DNA of 8,785 nt from Candidatus Marinamargulisbacteria bacterium SCGC AG-343-D04 (GCA_003265885.1 QFBQ01000050.1:1-8785); one strand, 5' to 3'. Counted from the stretch's first letter, positions 1 through 6,961 are shown. The notes: generated by a model from the letters alone, not told the origin. Numbers and translations: made by a program.

Positions 1-2
1 CC

Positions 3-1289
3 TCTGATCACTTAACTTTCTCTTTAAAACCTGGGACATTCCCTTCTGGAATGACTATTTCCTCAGACGGACTCGTTACTTGGAATGGTCCTGGACAATT
101 CGTTCCTTCTGGAGATATTCATTTTACCGTCGAAGTCACTGATGGAACTACTTCTGTTGAAAAAATGTATACGATTGCCTATACTGCTGTTAATAACCCC
201 ATACAATTTTCTGAATCTGATGGCATTATTCAGTCCTTTACTGAAACTACCGGTCTTAATTATCAAGTTATTGCATTGGATCCTGACAGCACTCTTTCAT
301 ATTCAATCGTTTCTGCTCCTACTGGCGTAACTATAGACTCTACTACTGGACTCATTGAATGGAGCCCTGGTCAAGATGTTGCCTCTGGTGATAAATCTAT
401 TCAAATTGAAATTTCTGACCAAAATGGTGATCACTCGATCACTCCTACTTTAAGGTTTCACTATATTGCTGTTAATAACCCCATACAATTTTCTGAACCT
501 GATGGTATTATACAATCCTTTAATGAAACTACCGGTCTTAATTATCAAGTTAATGCATCGGATCCTGAGGGGCATACTCTCCAATATTCAATTGTTTCTC
601 CTCCTACTGGCGTAACTATTGATTCCACTGGACTCATTACATGGAATCCAGCTCAAGACGTTGCCTCTGGTGAAAAATCTATTCAAATTAGCATTTCTGA
701 TGGTGTTAATGTAATAACTCCTACTTTAAGGTTTCACTATACTGCAATCAATGACGCTCCAACATTTGGTGATGGCAATACGAACACTTTTGATACCCTT
801 AGAGTAGGTGAGCAATGGAATCATACATTTGAAATTGCAGACACAGACAGTAGTGTTTTCCGACAACCAACCTATAACATTAGCCCAGCACTTGAAGGTA
901 TGAGTATTAATAATCAAGGAAGGTTGACTTGGACTCCTAACGAAACCGGAACATACAGTATAACTATTACTGTTAATGATGGCACTCATAGCATCAGCAA
1001 AGAAGTTTCTCTTACTGTTTCTGACTCAAACGCAGATCGTTCAGATATACCCCCAGTGATTGAAGATCATAGTGATACTAACAGTAGTGCTGGTCATACA
1101 GATCATTCATTAACACCACTTATTGCAATAGGTACAGTTGCTGGAGTAGCTGGTCTACTAGTAGGCGCTATGGGGATATATAAAGGTTTTAGAACAGGAA
1201 CACAGGTCTTTCCAGAGGCTATAGAATTAGGTCAATTGGGAAACGGTGACGGTACGGATCCAGTATTTGATGCATGGATGAATGAATAA
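3..1289 (+). CDS. Ig/cadherin-like repeat surface protein with C-terminal membrane anchor (5' partial)
   Basis: The reading frame is open back to the first bases of the window, and the codons before the ATG at 51 encode a good domain continuation (LTFSLKPGTFPSG runs straight into MTISSDGLVTW), so that ATG is internal and the true start lies upstream. What is visible is the end of one domain, two nearly identical domains (186-467 and 468-743), and a fourth divergent one (about 744-1022). Each follows the He_PIG/dystroglycan-type cadherin pattern: a DP(D/E) turn, PTGVTID, a GLI.W.P strand, then a SDG-type loop. A Ser/Asp/His-rich linker follows, then one Gly-rich hydrophobic helix (1110-1184) with GTVAG and GLLVG motifs, a KGFR positive stop, and a 30-residue acidic tail. 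This predicts type I topology with the domains outside the cytoplasm. Such domains usually serve in adhesion or binding; ligand and start are unknown. It lies 38 nt before the next gene. Confidence 0.85.
   Translation, partial: SDHLTFSLKPGTFPSGMTISSDGLVTWNGPGQFVPSGDIHFTVEVTDGTTSVEKMYTIAYTAVNNPIQFSESDGIIQSFTETTGLNYQVIALDPDSTLSYSIVSAPTGVTIDSTTGLIEWSPGQDVASGDKSIQIEISDQNGDHSITPTLRFHYIAVNNPIQFSEPDGIIQSFNETTGLNYQVNASDPEGHTLQYSIVSPPTGVTIDSTGLITWNPAQDVASGEKSIQISISDGVNVITPTLRFHYTAINDAPTFGDGNTNTFDTLRVGEQWNHTFEIADTDSSVFRQPTYNISPALEGMSINNQGRLTWTPNETGTYSITITVNDGTHSISKEVSLTVSDSNADRSDIPPVIEDHSDTNSSAGHTDHSLTPLIAIGTVAGVAGLLVGAMGIYKGFRTGTQVFPEAIELGQLGNGDGTDPVFDAWMNE
186..743 (+). repeat. Tandem in-frame duplication of one Ig-like domain (282 + 276 bp)
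   Basis: Copy 1 spans 186-467 (94 codons) and copy 2 spans 468-743 (92 codons). The first 30 nt of each copy (186-215 and 468-497) are identical, as are 25 nt near the ends (441-465 and 717-741). By eye about four fifths of the residues match; differences cluster in three loops, which also account for the length difference. This is direct repetition at DNA level, pointing to a fairly recent duplication, whereas the flanking domains share only the fold pattern. Confidence 0.93.
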
Positions 1290-1313
1290 GGATTTTTAAT
1301 AATGATAATTAAT

Positions 1314-1318
1314 AGGAG
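1314..1318 (+). promoter_or_regulatory. Ribosome binding site of the 877-codon gene
   Basis: AGGAG lies nine nucleotides before the ATG at 1328. It supports that start. The 38-nt gap to the preceding stop shows no convincing promoter or terminator, which suits co-transcription. Confidence 0.8.
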
Positions 1319-1327
1319 AGTGTAAAA

Positions 1328-3961
1328 ATGTCTTGGTTAAGTTGTTTTAGTTGTTGTGGTTCTCAAAAAATCCATCCAACTAGTTCCTCGGCAAATGGTA
1401 TTAGTCGCAAAAAAATAGAAGAAAAGTTTCTAGATCAGCTTAAACCGCATAGAAATCAACTTGCTGTTGAATGGATATGCAGTGATCCTAAGGGTGATCA
1501 GAATCAAAGCTTATTAAAAGGCAAAACAAGATGGGGTGCTAAGACAATACTCACTCCTCTACAATTACACGACGCAAAAGAATCATTATTACATTTTCTT
1601 AAGGAACATATTCATTTTCGAGAGGAAGGAACGTCTGTAGACAATTTTTTGATTGAAGTCGTAAATTTAGGTTCACTCATTCATACTTTTCATCTAGATA
1701 AAGACCTTAACCTTCCAAAACATCCAAAAAAAAGGACAACTCACGAAAAACCAAACTTTAGAGAAGCAATACAAGTCAGACAGGCACACACGCCCCCTAC
1801 TCTTCTTCATTTACAAGCCGCTTCAAGAGCAGAATGTAAGAAAACCCCAATAGCAGCATGTAAGCAAAACCCAGCTTTTGAAATTGAGTTAGGCAGTCAA
1901 GAAGCTGTTTATTTTAAACCTAGTAGTCCTAGGACTGTACCCACTTTTGTTGACTTAAGCAGTCATGGAAAAACATCTATTTCATCTGACGACTTAGTTG
2001 AGATACTCAAAAAACAAAAACTAATTCCAGATAACACCACTTCTATTTCACAAAATCAATTGATAGATCCTAATATAGAGGACACTCCTATTGCTTTTTT
2101 AGACGAAAACTATTATTTTCTTAATGTACCACCCGATGACTTAGACAAATATCGTATAGAGATAGGAGCTCAACCTGCGCAAAAGGTAGACGTGAAATTA
2201 GAAGGACTTGCCTATGAACCTCATCTAGATGGAATAAAAGTTCTCAAAGCAGATCTGGAAGAACTAAAACTAAATAGATCGCACGGAGGTGTAATGAAAC
2301 GTTTTTTATGGACAGCGATCACTCGTCTTGCACCTACACTTGGGACTAGACAAGGCACTATCAATTCTGGCATGCAAGCCTTACCTAGTCCTGATCAAAT
2401 GCGGAGTCCTGGTGGTATATTACCCCAGTTTGTTTCTACTACTCCCGCAAGAAAAGTCATGAAGATTTCAACTCATCGACAAATCTCGAACTCACCAGCA
2501 GATAGGCCACTACGACCTAAGATTAAAGAAACATCATTTAGAGATGTAGACTTGAGTTCTTTACCAATTTTTCAAGATCCTGAAACTATGTTAAGACTAG
2601 AGTTTAATTTATATTTACGTGAGTGTTCTAACCGTTTTAGCGCTGGTGATGAGGCTCTACGTACTGACTTTACGTTAGAAAAAGCTTTACTAGCTTTAAA
2701 TAATAAAAAGCGTGAAGTTACTAACCCTGTAAATATGAGAAATTTCAACAGAAAGGTAAAAGAGTATGTAGAAATAGCTCGCTCTTTGGGAGGGTTTCAA
2801 GTTGATAGCCATTCTTTAGTAGATCTAAAAGTACCTTTTTCTAGTTATTTTGGTTTTCCAATTCCACATACTTTTTCTCCTCGTCAAGCGTTTTATTTAC
2901 AATCTATAATTTCGCAAGGATTACATCAAAACCCTGAAAAATTCAAATTACTTATGAACTGGACGTTTTCCACTGAAGAATCTCCATATAGCAGGGAATT
3001 AGAAAGATTTTTTGAAAATTTAAATTTTACACGTGAATCAGTAGGCAAAAACAAACAATATCTAAAAGAACAATTAAAACAACCTATAGTATATCTCTTA
3101 CATCTGACGAACCCCTCTAAACAAAACGAGAACTATCAAACTTTATTGGAAATTGCAAAAGAAGAAATAAGACTAAAAAATGCAGAGGGTCAAGGGCCAA
3201 AAACACTTTTCAATAAGCCCCCTACTCAAAATTCAACTTTAAAGCAAGGCGGTAGTCTAAGACCACCAGCACCTCCGCCAACTGCAGACAGTATTATGCC
3301 GGCTGTCCCAAATAAAGAACACCTTATACAAGGTGGTAAACGAAGACCAACTGCAGCATCAAAACAGACAGGATTAACAGCAGACAGTATTGCACCGACT
3401 GTCCATGCTGAAGCGACAGTAGATGCTTTTGCAGGGTTTGGGGATCGAATAAGAAGTATGAGTGAAGAGCAACAAAGAGAAAGAGAATTAAGGATGAGTG
3501 AAGAGCAACAAAGAGAATTACAGTATTATATATTCCAAATACTTTTTAATAAAGGCAAAATTAAAGAACCAAAATGGCTTCAAGCCCTCTCAGTAGAAGA
3601 TAAAAAAGAACTATTTAGTAAATCTTTTCAACAAAAACAAAATCTTTTATCTTTCGAATCTTTAGTTTTAGCTAGTACCTATGAGGATATGACTGAGGAT
3701 ATGACAAGTCGTAAACGTGAACTTGATGACTATAAGCAACTTTATAAAACAGGGAGGTTTAATAAAGCCCTAATTGACAAAGCTCTAAAGATCATCCCAG
3801 ATGGTCAAAACCGTTTAATAGAGGCTTTTACAGGTACTGAACAGGAAGAAAAACTTACTGCCTTCAATGCTTATGCTACATTTATAGAAACAGGTAAAAC
3901 GACTATGGAGTTAGATGTAGGGCACTTTATAGGATTTCATAGATATCTTGAAGGTCTTTAA
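1328..3961 (+). CDS. Large orphan protein with N-terminal Cys cluster, unknown function
   Basis: This 877-residue protein matches no family I recognise. The start is fixed by a good AGGAG. The N-terminus is MSWLSCFSCCGSQ, with Cys at 6, 9 and 10 beside Trp, Leu and Phe; there is no cleavable signal peptide and no clear transmembrane helix, so the protein is probably cytosolic, membrane-attached through its N-terminus, or secreted by a signal-peptide-independent route. Residues 15-140 look helical, about 180-290 are mixed and 290-410 linker-like. Residues about 412-630 are rich in charged amphipathic helices. A Pro/Gly-rich linker (639-700) contains two TADSI-type motifs. A 12-residue tandem repeat (MSEEQQRERELR, 711-722, then 723 on) leads into a helical C-terminal region with a doubled EDMT (786-793). 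The gene sits between a membrane-anchored surface protein gene and another orphan gene, probably as one transcription unit. An effector or surface-associated scaffold is conceivable but not shown. Confidence 0.88.
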   Translation: MSWLSCFSCCGSQKIHPTSSSANGISRKKIEEKFLDQLKPHRNQLAVEWICSDPKGDQNQSLLKGKTRWGAKTILTPLQLHDAKESLLHFLKEHIHFREEGTSVDNFLIEVVNLGSLIHTFHLDKDLNLPKHPKKRTTHEKPNFREAIQVRQAHTPPTLLHLQAASRAECKKTPIAACKQNPAFEIELGSQEAVYFKPSSPRTVPTFVDLSSHGKTSISSDDLVEILKKQKLIPDNTTSISQNQLIDPNIEDTPIAFLDENYYFLNVPPDDLDKYRIEIGAQPAQKVDVKLEGLAYEPHLDGIKVLKADLEELKLNRSHGGVMKRFLWTAITRLAPTLGTRQGTINSGMQALPSPDQMRSPGGILPQFVSTTPARKVMKISTHRQISNSPADRPLRPKIKETSFRDVDLSSLPIFQDPETMLRLEFNLYLRECSNRFSAGDEALRTDFTLEKALLALNNKKREVTNPVNMRNFNRKVKEYVEIARSLGGFQVDSHSLVDLKVPFSSYFGFPIPHTFSPRQAFYLQSIISQGLHQNPEKFKLLMNWTFSTEESPYSRELERFFENLNFTRESVGKNKQYLKEQLKQPIVYLLHLTNPSKQNENYQTLLEIAKEEIRLKNAEGQGPKTLFNKPPTQNSTLKQGGSLRPPAPPPTADSIMPAVPNKEHLIQGGKRRPTAASKQTGLTADSIAPTVHAEATVDAFAGFGDRIRSMSEEQQRERELRMSEEQQRELQYYIFQILFNKGKIKEPKWLQALSVEDKKELFSKSFQQKQNLLSFESLVLASTYEDMTEDMTSRKRELDDYKQLYKTGRFNKALIDKALKIIPDGQNRLIEAFTGTEQEEKLTAFNAYATFIETGKTTMELDVGHFIGFHRYLEGL
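3242..3404 (+). repeat. Two diverged copies of a Pro-rich linker segment
   Basis: The segment KQGGSLRPP...TADSIMPAV (from 3242) recurs as IQGGKRRPT...TADSIAPTV (from 3326). The 12-nt core GCAGACAGTATT is identical at 3284-3295 and 3380-3391, and CAAGG begins both copies at 3245 and 3329. The two spacings differ (96 and 84 nt), so a small indel followed the duplication. The segment is a flexible linker between the helical part of the protein and its charged C-terminal part. Confidence 0.7.
3458..3520 (+). repeat. 36-bp tandem repeat encoding MSEEQQRE(RELR)
   Basis: The first unit is 3458-3493 and the second starts at 3494. The first 24 nt of the units (3458-3481 and 3494-3517) are identical. 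The repeat keeps the reading frame and encodes a Glu/Gln/Arg-rich helical stretch, likely a charged single helix or coiled coil. Perfect identity at silent positions suggests a recent duplication by slippage. Confidence 0.9.
3683..3706 (+). repeat. 12-bp tandem repeat encoding EDMT EDMT
   Basis: GAGGATATGACT is followed directly by GAGGATATGACA, adding four codons in frame in the C-terminal helical region. It is the second short tandem duplication in the same gene. Confidence 0.85.
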
Positions 3962-3982
3962 AAATAGTCTTATTATTTGAGT

Positions 3983-5227
3983 ATGTTAGCAGTACAAACA
4001 GCACATGGAACAGGACTCCCTCAAATACACATCTCTCCAAACACCGTTGCTGTAAGATTTTTCCAGCTTAAAGCAAATTTACCTGAAGAAAGCAGAGAGA
4101 GATTTGTTCAGACAATAAATGAGTTGACGTTCGATAAGTTTCGTAAGAACGTAAGTCTAGAGAGAAAAACATTTATGTTTGAAGATTATTGTTTAAGTTT
4201 AAAAAGTTGTGATTTGACTGAAAAAAGTTTTGATCATGCAAAAAAAATATTAAATTCCACTAATCCAGTATCTTTGGCTGGTTCTATCAAAAGAATTGGA
4301 AAGACGTTTATATCTAAATTAACTGCCAACCCAAGCTTTCAAGCAAGAGAATTAGACATAACACATGAAACAGAAAGCATCGGGGTGGAACGGAGTCCGG
4401 CGTCATTTGGAAAACTCCCCTTTCTACAAGAATCTGCTGAGTTTGTAGGGTCGAGAAAAACTCGGAGTACTTCGGCGCGAATTCAAAGACTCTCCTCTAC
4501 ACAACAATATCCTGGGTCTAGAGGGCCGAGAGCTCGGAGTACTTCGGCGCTAAATCTAAGAGCCCCCTTATCTGCTGGGTCTAGAAAGCCGGGAATAGCT
4601 GGGGTGTCTTTAAAGCTCCCCGATCTTGTGAATCATACATTTCCGGTTGGAGTACAACGGAAGGGCGCCCAAGAAAATCAGTTAAAAAGAATATTTAAAG
4701 ATTTAGATAGTGAGTCCGCTGATAGTCGTAGACAAAGTATTCTTGATATTAACAGACTTCTAAAAAAATCTCATGGTATTATGCTTAGCTCGCCACAAAA
4801 ACAAAAAATATATGATACAACCAAGATGGTTTATACCCCTGGGGAATCATCTGCAGATATGAGTCCTGATGAAATAAAACAATTAGAAGAAAAACTTAAG
4901 AAAGGTGTTGCTGAGGTAGAAGAACTAATTGAATTCATTGATATGATGACTACAGAAAGTACCCCCGTTGCCTCCTCAAGAAAGAAAACCCGAGGTAAAT
5001 CAAGAACAAAATCAAGATCAACAACGCCTGAGCAAAGGTATGCTGTACAAGATCAATCTCCCAAAAAGACTCCACCATATTTACCTGCACCTCATTTTAT
5101 TGATCCTGTTGAAGTTCCGCAAGCGGATGGAAAGGCTACAGCGTCTTCACATAAGAATGAAACTGATGCTTATATGGATGTACATCCACCTGTTGGTACT
5201 AATTCACGTAGACAAGAACACCCTTAG
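3983..5227 (+). CDS. Basic, Arg/Ser-rich repeat protein, unknown function
   Basis: This protein of 414 residues resembles no family I know. The ATG at 3983 is preferred; a TTG at 3977 is the only other nearby start and neither has a Shine-Dalgarno at useful distance, so translation may be coupled to the preceding gene (stop at 3961). Residues about 20-120 look like a compact, mainly helical charged domain. Residues about 132-222 form a repeat block of roughly 22-residue units with GSR openings and RSTSA cores (161-165 and 185-189). Then come a helical segment with RRQS (249-252), a Glu/Lys-rich helix likely to form a coiled coil (about 294-322), and a disordered basic tail with RKKTRGKSRTKSRS (333-346), SPKK and PPYLPAP. 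There is no signal peptide or membrane helix. Base composition jumps in the repeat block (about half G+C against 25-30% either side). Nucleic acid binding or action in a eukaryotic host are guesses. Confidence 0.82.
   Translation: MLAVQTAHGTGLPQIHISPNTVAVRFFQLKANLPEESRERFVQTINELTFDKFRKNVSLERKTFMFEDYCLSLKSCDLTEKSFDHAKKILNSTNPVSLAGSIKRIGKTFISKLTANPSFQARELDITHETESIGVERSPASFGKLPFLQESAEFVGSRKTRSTSARIQRLSSTQQYPGSRGPRARSTSALNLRAPLSAGSRKPGIAGVSLKLPDLVNHTFPVGVQRKGAQENQLKRIFKDLDSESADSRRQSILDINRLLKKSHGIMLSSPQKQKIYDTTKMVYTPGESSADMSPDEIKQLEEKLKKGVAEVEELIEFIDMMTTESTPVASSRKKTRGKSRTKSRSTTPEQRYAVQDQSPKKTPPYLPAPHFIDPVEVPQADGKATASSHKNETDAYMDVHPPVGTNSRRQEHP
4448..4639 (+). repeat. Degenerate ~22-codon repeats with GSR/RSTSA motifs
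   Basis: Units begin with GGGTC at 4448, 4514 and 4577 (66 and 63 nt apart). The 18-nt core CTCGGAGTACTTCGGCGC is perfect at 4461-4478 and 4533-4550, and degenerate in a possible earlier unit around 4390 (ACGGAGTCCGGCG). Encoded motifs are GSRKTRSTSA, GSRGPRARSTSA and GSRKPGIAGVS, each followed by a short Leu-containing stretch. Repeat length changes by whole codons, so the frame is kept. Confidence 0.85.
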
Positions 5228-5303
5228 ATCATTTAGGTAAAGCTCTTGTACATTATTTTAGCAATGTAACTGGCGCACTCTAAACTCCCAAACTAATACA
5301 GTT
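5228..5303. other. Convergent spacer between orphan gene and pepA
   Basis: This 76-nt spacer separates two converging genes. The only inverted repeat seen is TACATT/AATGTA (5249-5254 and 5263-5268) with an 8-nt loop and no T tract on either strand, so no intrinsic terminator is called. Confidence 0.6.
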
Positions 5304-6764
5304 CTAATTCCTATCAAAAATTGAGATCAAAGTTCTGCAACCAAACCCTGTCATCCCTTTAATTTGAAATCCTTTTGTAGCAGAAGAATCCATCATTGAT
5401 GCTATATCTAGATGGATCCAAGGGTAATTCTCTATAAAATGTTCTAGGAATATTGCAGCTGTAGCCGTTCCTGCTAATCTATTTTCTGAACAATTTAACA
5501 GGTCTGCTACATCAGATTTTAAATACTCTTTATATTCTTCATATAAGGGCAACTGCCAAAACCTTTCACCCGTTTTTGTCTCTTGATTACAAATAGACTC
5601 TATCTCTTTCTGGTTATTCCCCAAAATAGCAGATGCTACATCCCCTAAAGCAATTGAACAAGCTCCCGTTAGAGTAGCTATATCCACAATCAAAGCCGGT
5701 TTTTTTGTTGTGGCATAACATAATGCATCTGCTAATAACAACCGTCCTTCCGCATCTGTATTAATAACCTCTATCGTCTTTCCATTCATCGATGTAACAA
5801 CATCTCCTGGTTTATAAGCCGAAGAACTTGGCATATTTTCTGCCAAAGGAATTAATCCACATACATTCGTCTTTCTTCCTAATGCCTGAATTCCATAAAT
5901 AGCTCCAATGACAGCTGCAGCTCCACTCATATCCGCCTTCATATCACTCATAGATTTGGAAGGCTTAATAGAAATACCCCCCGTATCAAAAGTCACCCCT
6001 TTGCCGACCAATACCGTCGGTTTTTTCTTTGACGCATTATTATAGAGTAACTCCACTAAATAAGGTTCATTTTGAGATCCTTGTGCTACAGCTAAAAACG
6101 CCCCCATCTTCATCTTTTCCAAGTCTTTCTTTTTATGAATTTTAACCTCAACATCTGTCCCTTTAAATAGCTTTTTTGCATAGTCTGAAAAATCTTTCGG
6201 TGTTAAAAAATTGGCCGGCGTATTTGCTAAATCTCTAGAAACACACTGTGCTTCAGCATGAATTCTTGCCTCTGATACTGCTTTTTTTAACGCTTTACTT
6301 TCTGATGACCGAATCGTAATCTTAGCCTGATGACTTTCTTTGTTATCATCTCCAGTTTTAAAACGATTAAACTCGTACCCTCCCAAATGTATTCCCTCAC
6401 AAAATTGCCCTGCACTCTCTTCATCTATAGAGTCCGTAAACCATAAGGACACAGAATCAAGCTTCTTTGACTTTATCTGTCGACTCACTTCTCCTCCAGC
6501 ATGCCGAAACGCATTCATATCTGTCTTCGCTTTTGCAACACCTACTAATATAACAGTCTTTGCCTTATCCCCGTTTTGAAGAGGAAATGAGGTGCATGTG
6601 GTCTTTTCATCACATAACTGCTTTGTTTCTTTTAAAGACTCTAACACTGCGTCTACGCTTGTTTTCTTTACTAGTTTTTTTATCTCTTTTTCAACTTGAT
6701 ACACAATAATATCGTGTTCATCAGAATTAACATATGCTGCTTTTTTCTTACATCTTATATCCAT
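5304..6764 (-). CDS. pepA: Leucyl aminopeptidase, M17 family
   Basis: A cytosolic di-metal exopeptidase that removes N-terminal residues such as Leu from peptides during peptide turnover; family members are hexamers. Residues 1-160 form the divergent N-terminal domain and 161-486 the catalytic domain. The metal ligands K255, D260, D278, D337 and E339 and the catalytic K267 and R341 are all present, in GKGVTFDTGG, IKPS, MKADM and the family signature NTDAEGRL, with the same spacing as in bovine lens aminopeptidase. Full length (486 residues) is normal for the family. The ATG is supported by GAGGAG five nt upstream. The gene is alone on its strand, convergent with the orphan gene to the left and divergent from the antiporter. 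Nothing in the sequence indicates the extra DNA-binding role known for the E. coli protein. Confidence 0.97.
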   Translation of the reverse strand: MDIRCKKKAAYVNSDEHDIIVYQVEKEIKKLVKKTSVDAVLESLKETKQLCDEKTTCTSFPLQNGDKAKTVILVGVAKAKTDMNAFRHAGGEVSRQIKSKKLDSVSLWFTDSIDEESAGQFCEGIHLGGYEFNRFKTGDDNKESHQAKITIRSSESKALKKAVSEARIHAEAQCVSRDLANTPANFLTPKDFSDYAKKLFKGTDVEVKIHKKKDLEKMKMGAFLAVAQGSQNEPYLVELLYNNASKKKPTVLVGKGVTFDTGGISIKPSKSMSDMKADMSGAAAVIGAIYGIQALGRKTNVCGLIPLAENMPSSSAYKPGDVVTSMNGKTIEVINTDAEGRLLLADALCYATTKKPALIVDIATLTGACSIALGDVASAILGNNQKEIESICNQETKTGERFWQLPLYEEYKEYLKSDVADLLNCSENRLAGTATAAIFLEHFIENYPWIHLDIASMMDSSATKGFQIKGMTGFGCRTLISIFDRN

Positions 6765-6769
6765 CTTTT

Positions 6770-6775
6770 CTCCTC
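6770..6775 (-). promoter_or_regulatory. Ribosome binding site of pepA
   Basis: On the minus strand GAGGAG is followed by AAAAG and the ATG at 6764, a five-nt spacer. This fixes the peptidase start. Confidence 0.85.
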
Positions 6776-6800
6776 AATTCTTTAACTAAAATATAGTTAC

Positions 6801-6809
6801 AGTATATCA
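6801..6809 (-). promoter_or_regulatory. Extended -10 promoter element for pepA
   Basis: The minus strand reads TGATATACT, an extended -10 (TGn followed by TATACT, five of six matches to TATAAT). A partial -35, CAGACA, lies 15 nt upstream. Transcription would begin near 6794 and give a leader of about 30 nt. Assigned from consensus alone. Confidence 0.45.
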
Positions 6810-6868
6810 CATTCATGCCAATGTCTGACTGATTTACTTTTTAATTTAATTCTCTCTTAAAAATAATG

Positions 6869-6879
6869 TATACTATAAT
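6869..6879 (+). promoter_or_regulatory. Possible -10 element for the antiporter gene
   Basis: TATACT (6869-6874) overlaps TATAAT (6874-6879). The best -35 for the first is TTAATT, 17 nt upstream, which is weak. If used, the leader would be about 75-85 nt. In so AT-rich a spacer, chance matches are likely; TATGAT at 6905-6910 is another option. Confidence 0.3.
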
Positions 6880-6951
6880 TATCTTACCTAACATTTATAT
6901 CTGTTATGATTAACTTTTCTAGATAGTGGGTAAATAGGACTATATATTTTT

Positions 6952-6956
6952 AGGAG
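6952..6956 (+). promoter_or_regulatory. Ribosome binding site deciding the GTG start of the antiporter
   Basis: AGGAG lies five nt before the GTG at 6962. The frame has a stop at 6935-6937 and no other start between it and 6962, and the next in-frame Met is residue 208, so GTG is the start. An ATG at 6960, also within reach of this site, reads ATG-TGA in another frame. Confidence 0.8.
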
Positions 6957-6961
6957 AATAT

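Noticed and set aside
1726..1733. Run of eight A in the 877-codon gene, and another at 4240-4247 in the next gene, as phase-variation or slippage sites
   Set aside because: Both frames are intact and eight-A runs are expected by chance in DNA this AT-rich; no alternative frame of interest follows.
1832..1876. Small repeat encoding ECKKTP and ACKQNP as a Cys-based motif
   Set aside because: Only two short imperfect copies 24 nt apart; too little to separate from chance in a low-complexity stretch.
4968..5240. A 90-codon plus-strand frame overlapping the end of the basic orphan gene
   Set aside because: It lies in another frame of a convincing longer gene, has no ribosome binding site, and its Leu/His-rich product looks like a frame shadow of Ser/Pro-rich coding DNA.
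5249..5268. TACATT/AATGTA inverted repeat as a bidirectional terminator
   Set aside because: The stem is six AT-rich pairs with an 8-nt loop and no T tract on either strand.
6340..6579. A 79-codon plus-strand frame antisense to pepA
   Set aside because: It falls wholly within the intact peptidase gene, which explains the sequence; no ribosome binding site or recognisable product.
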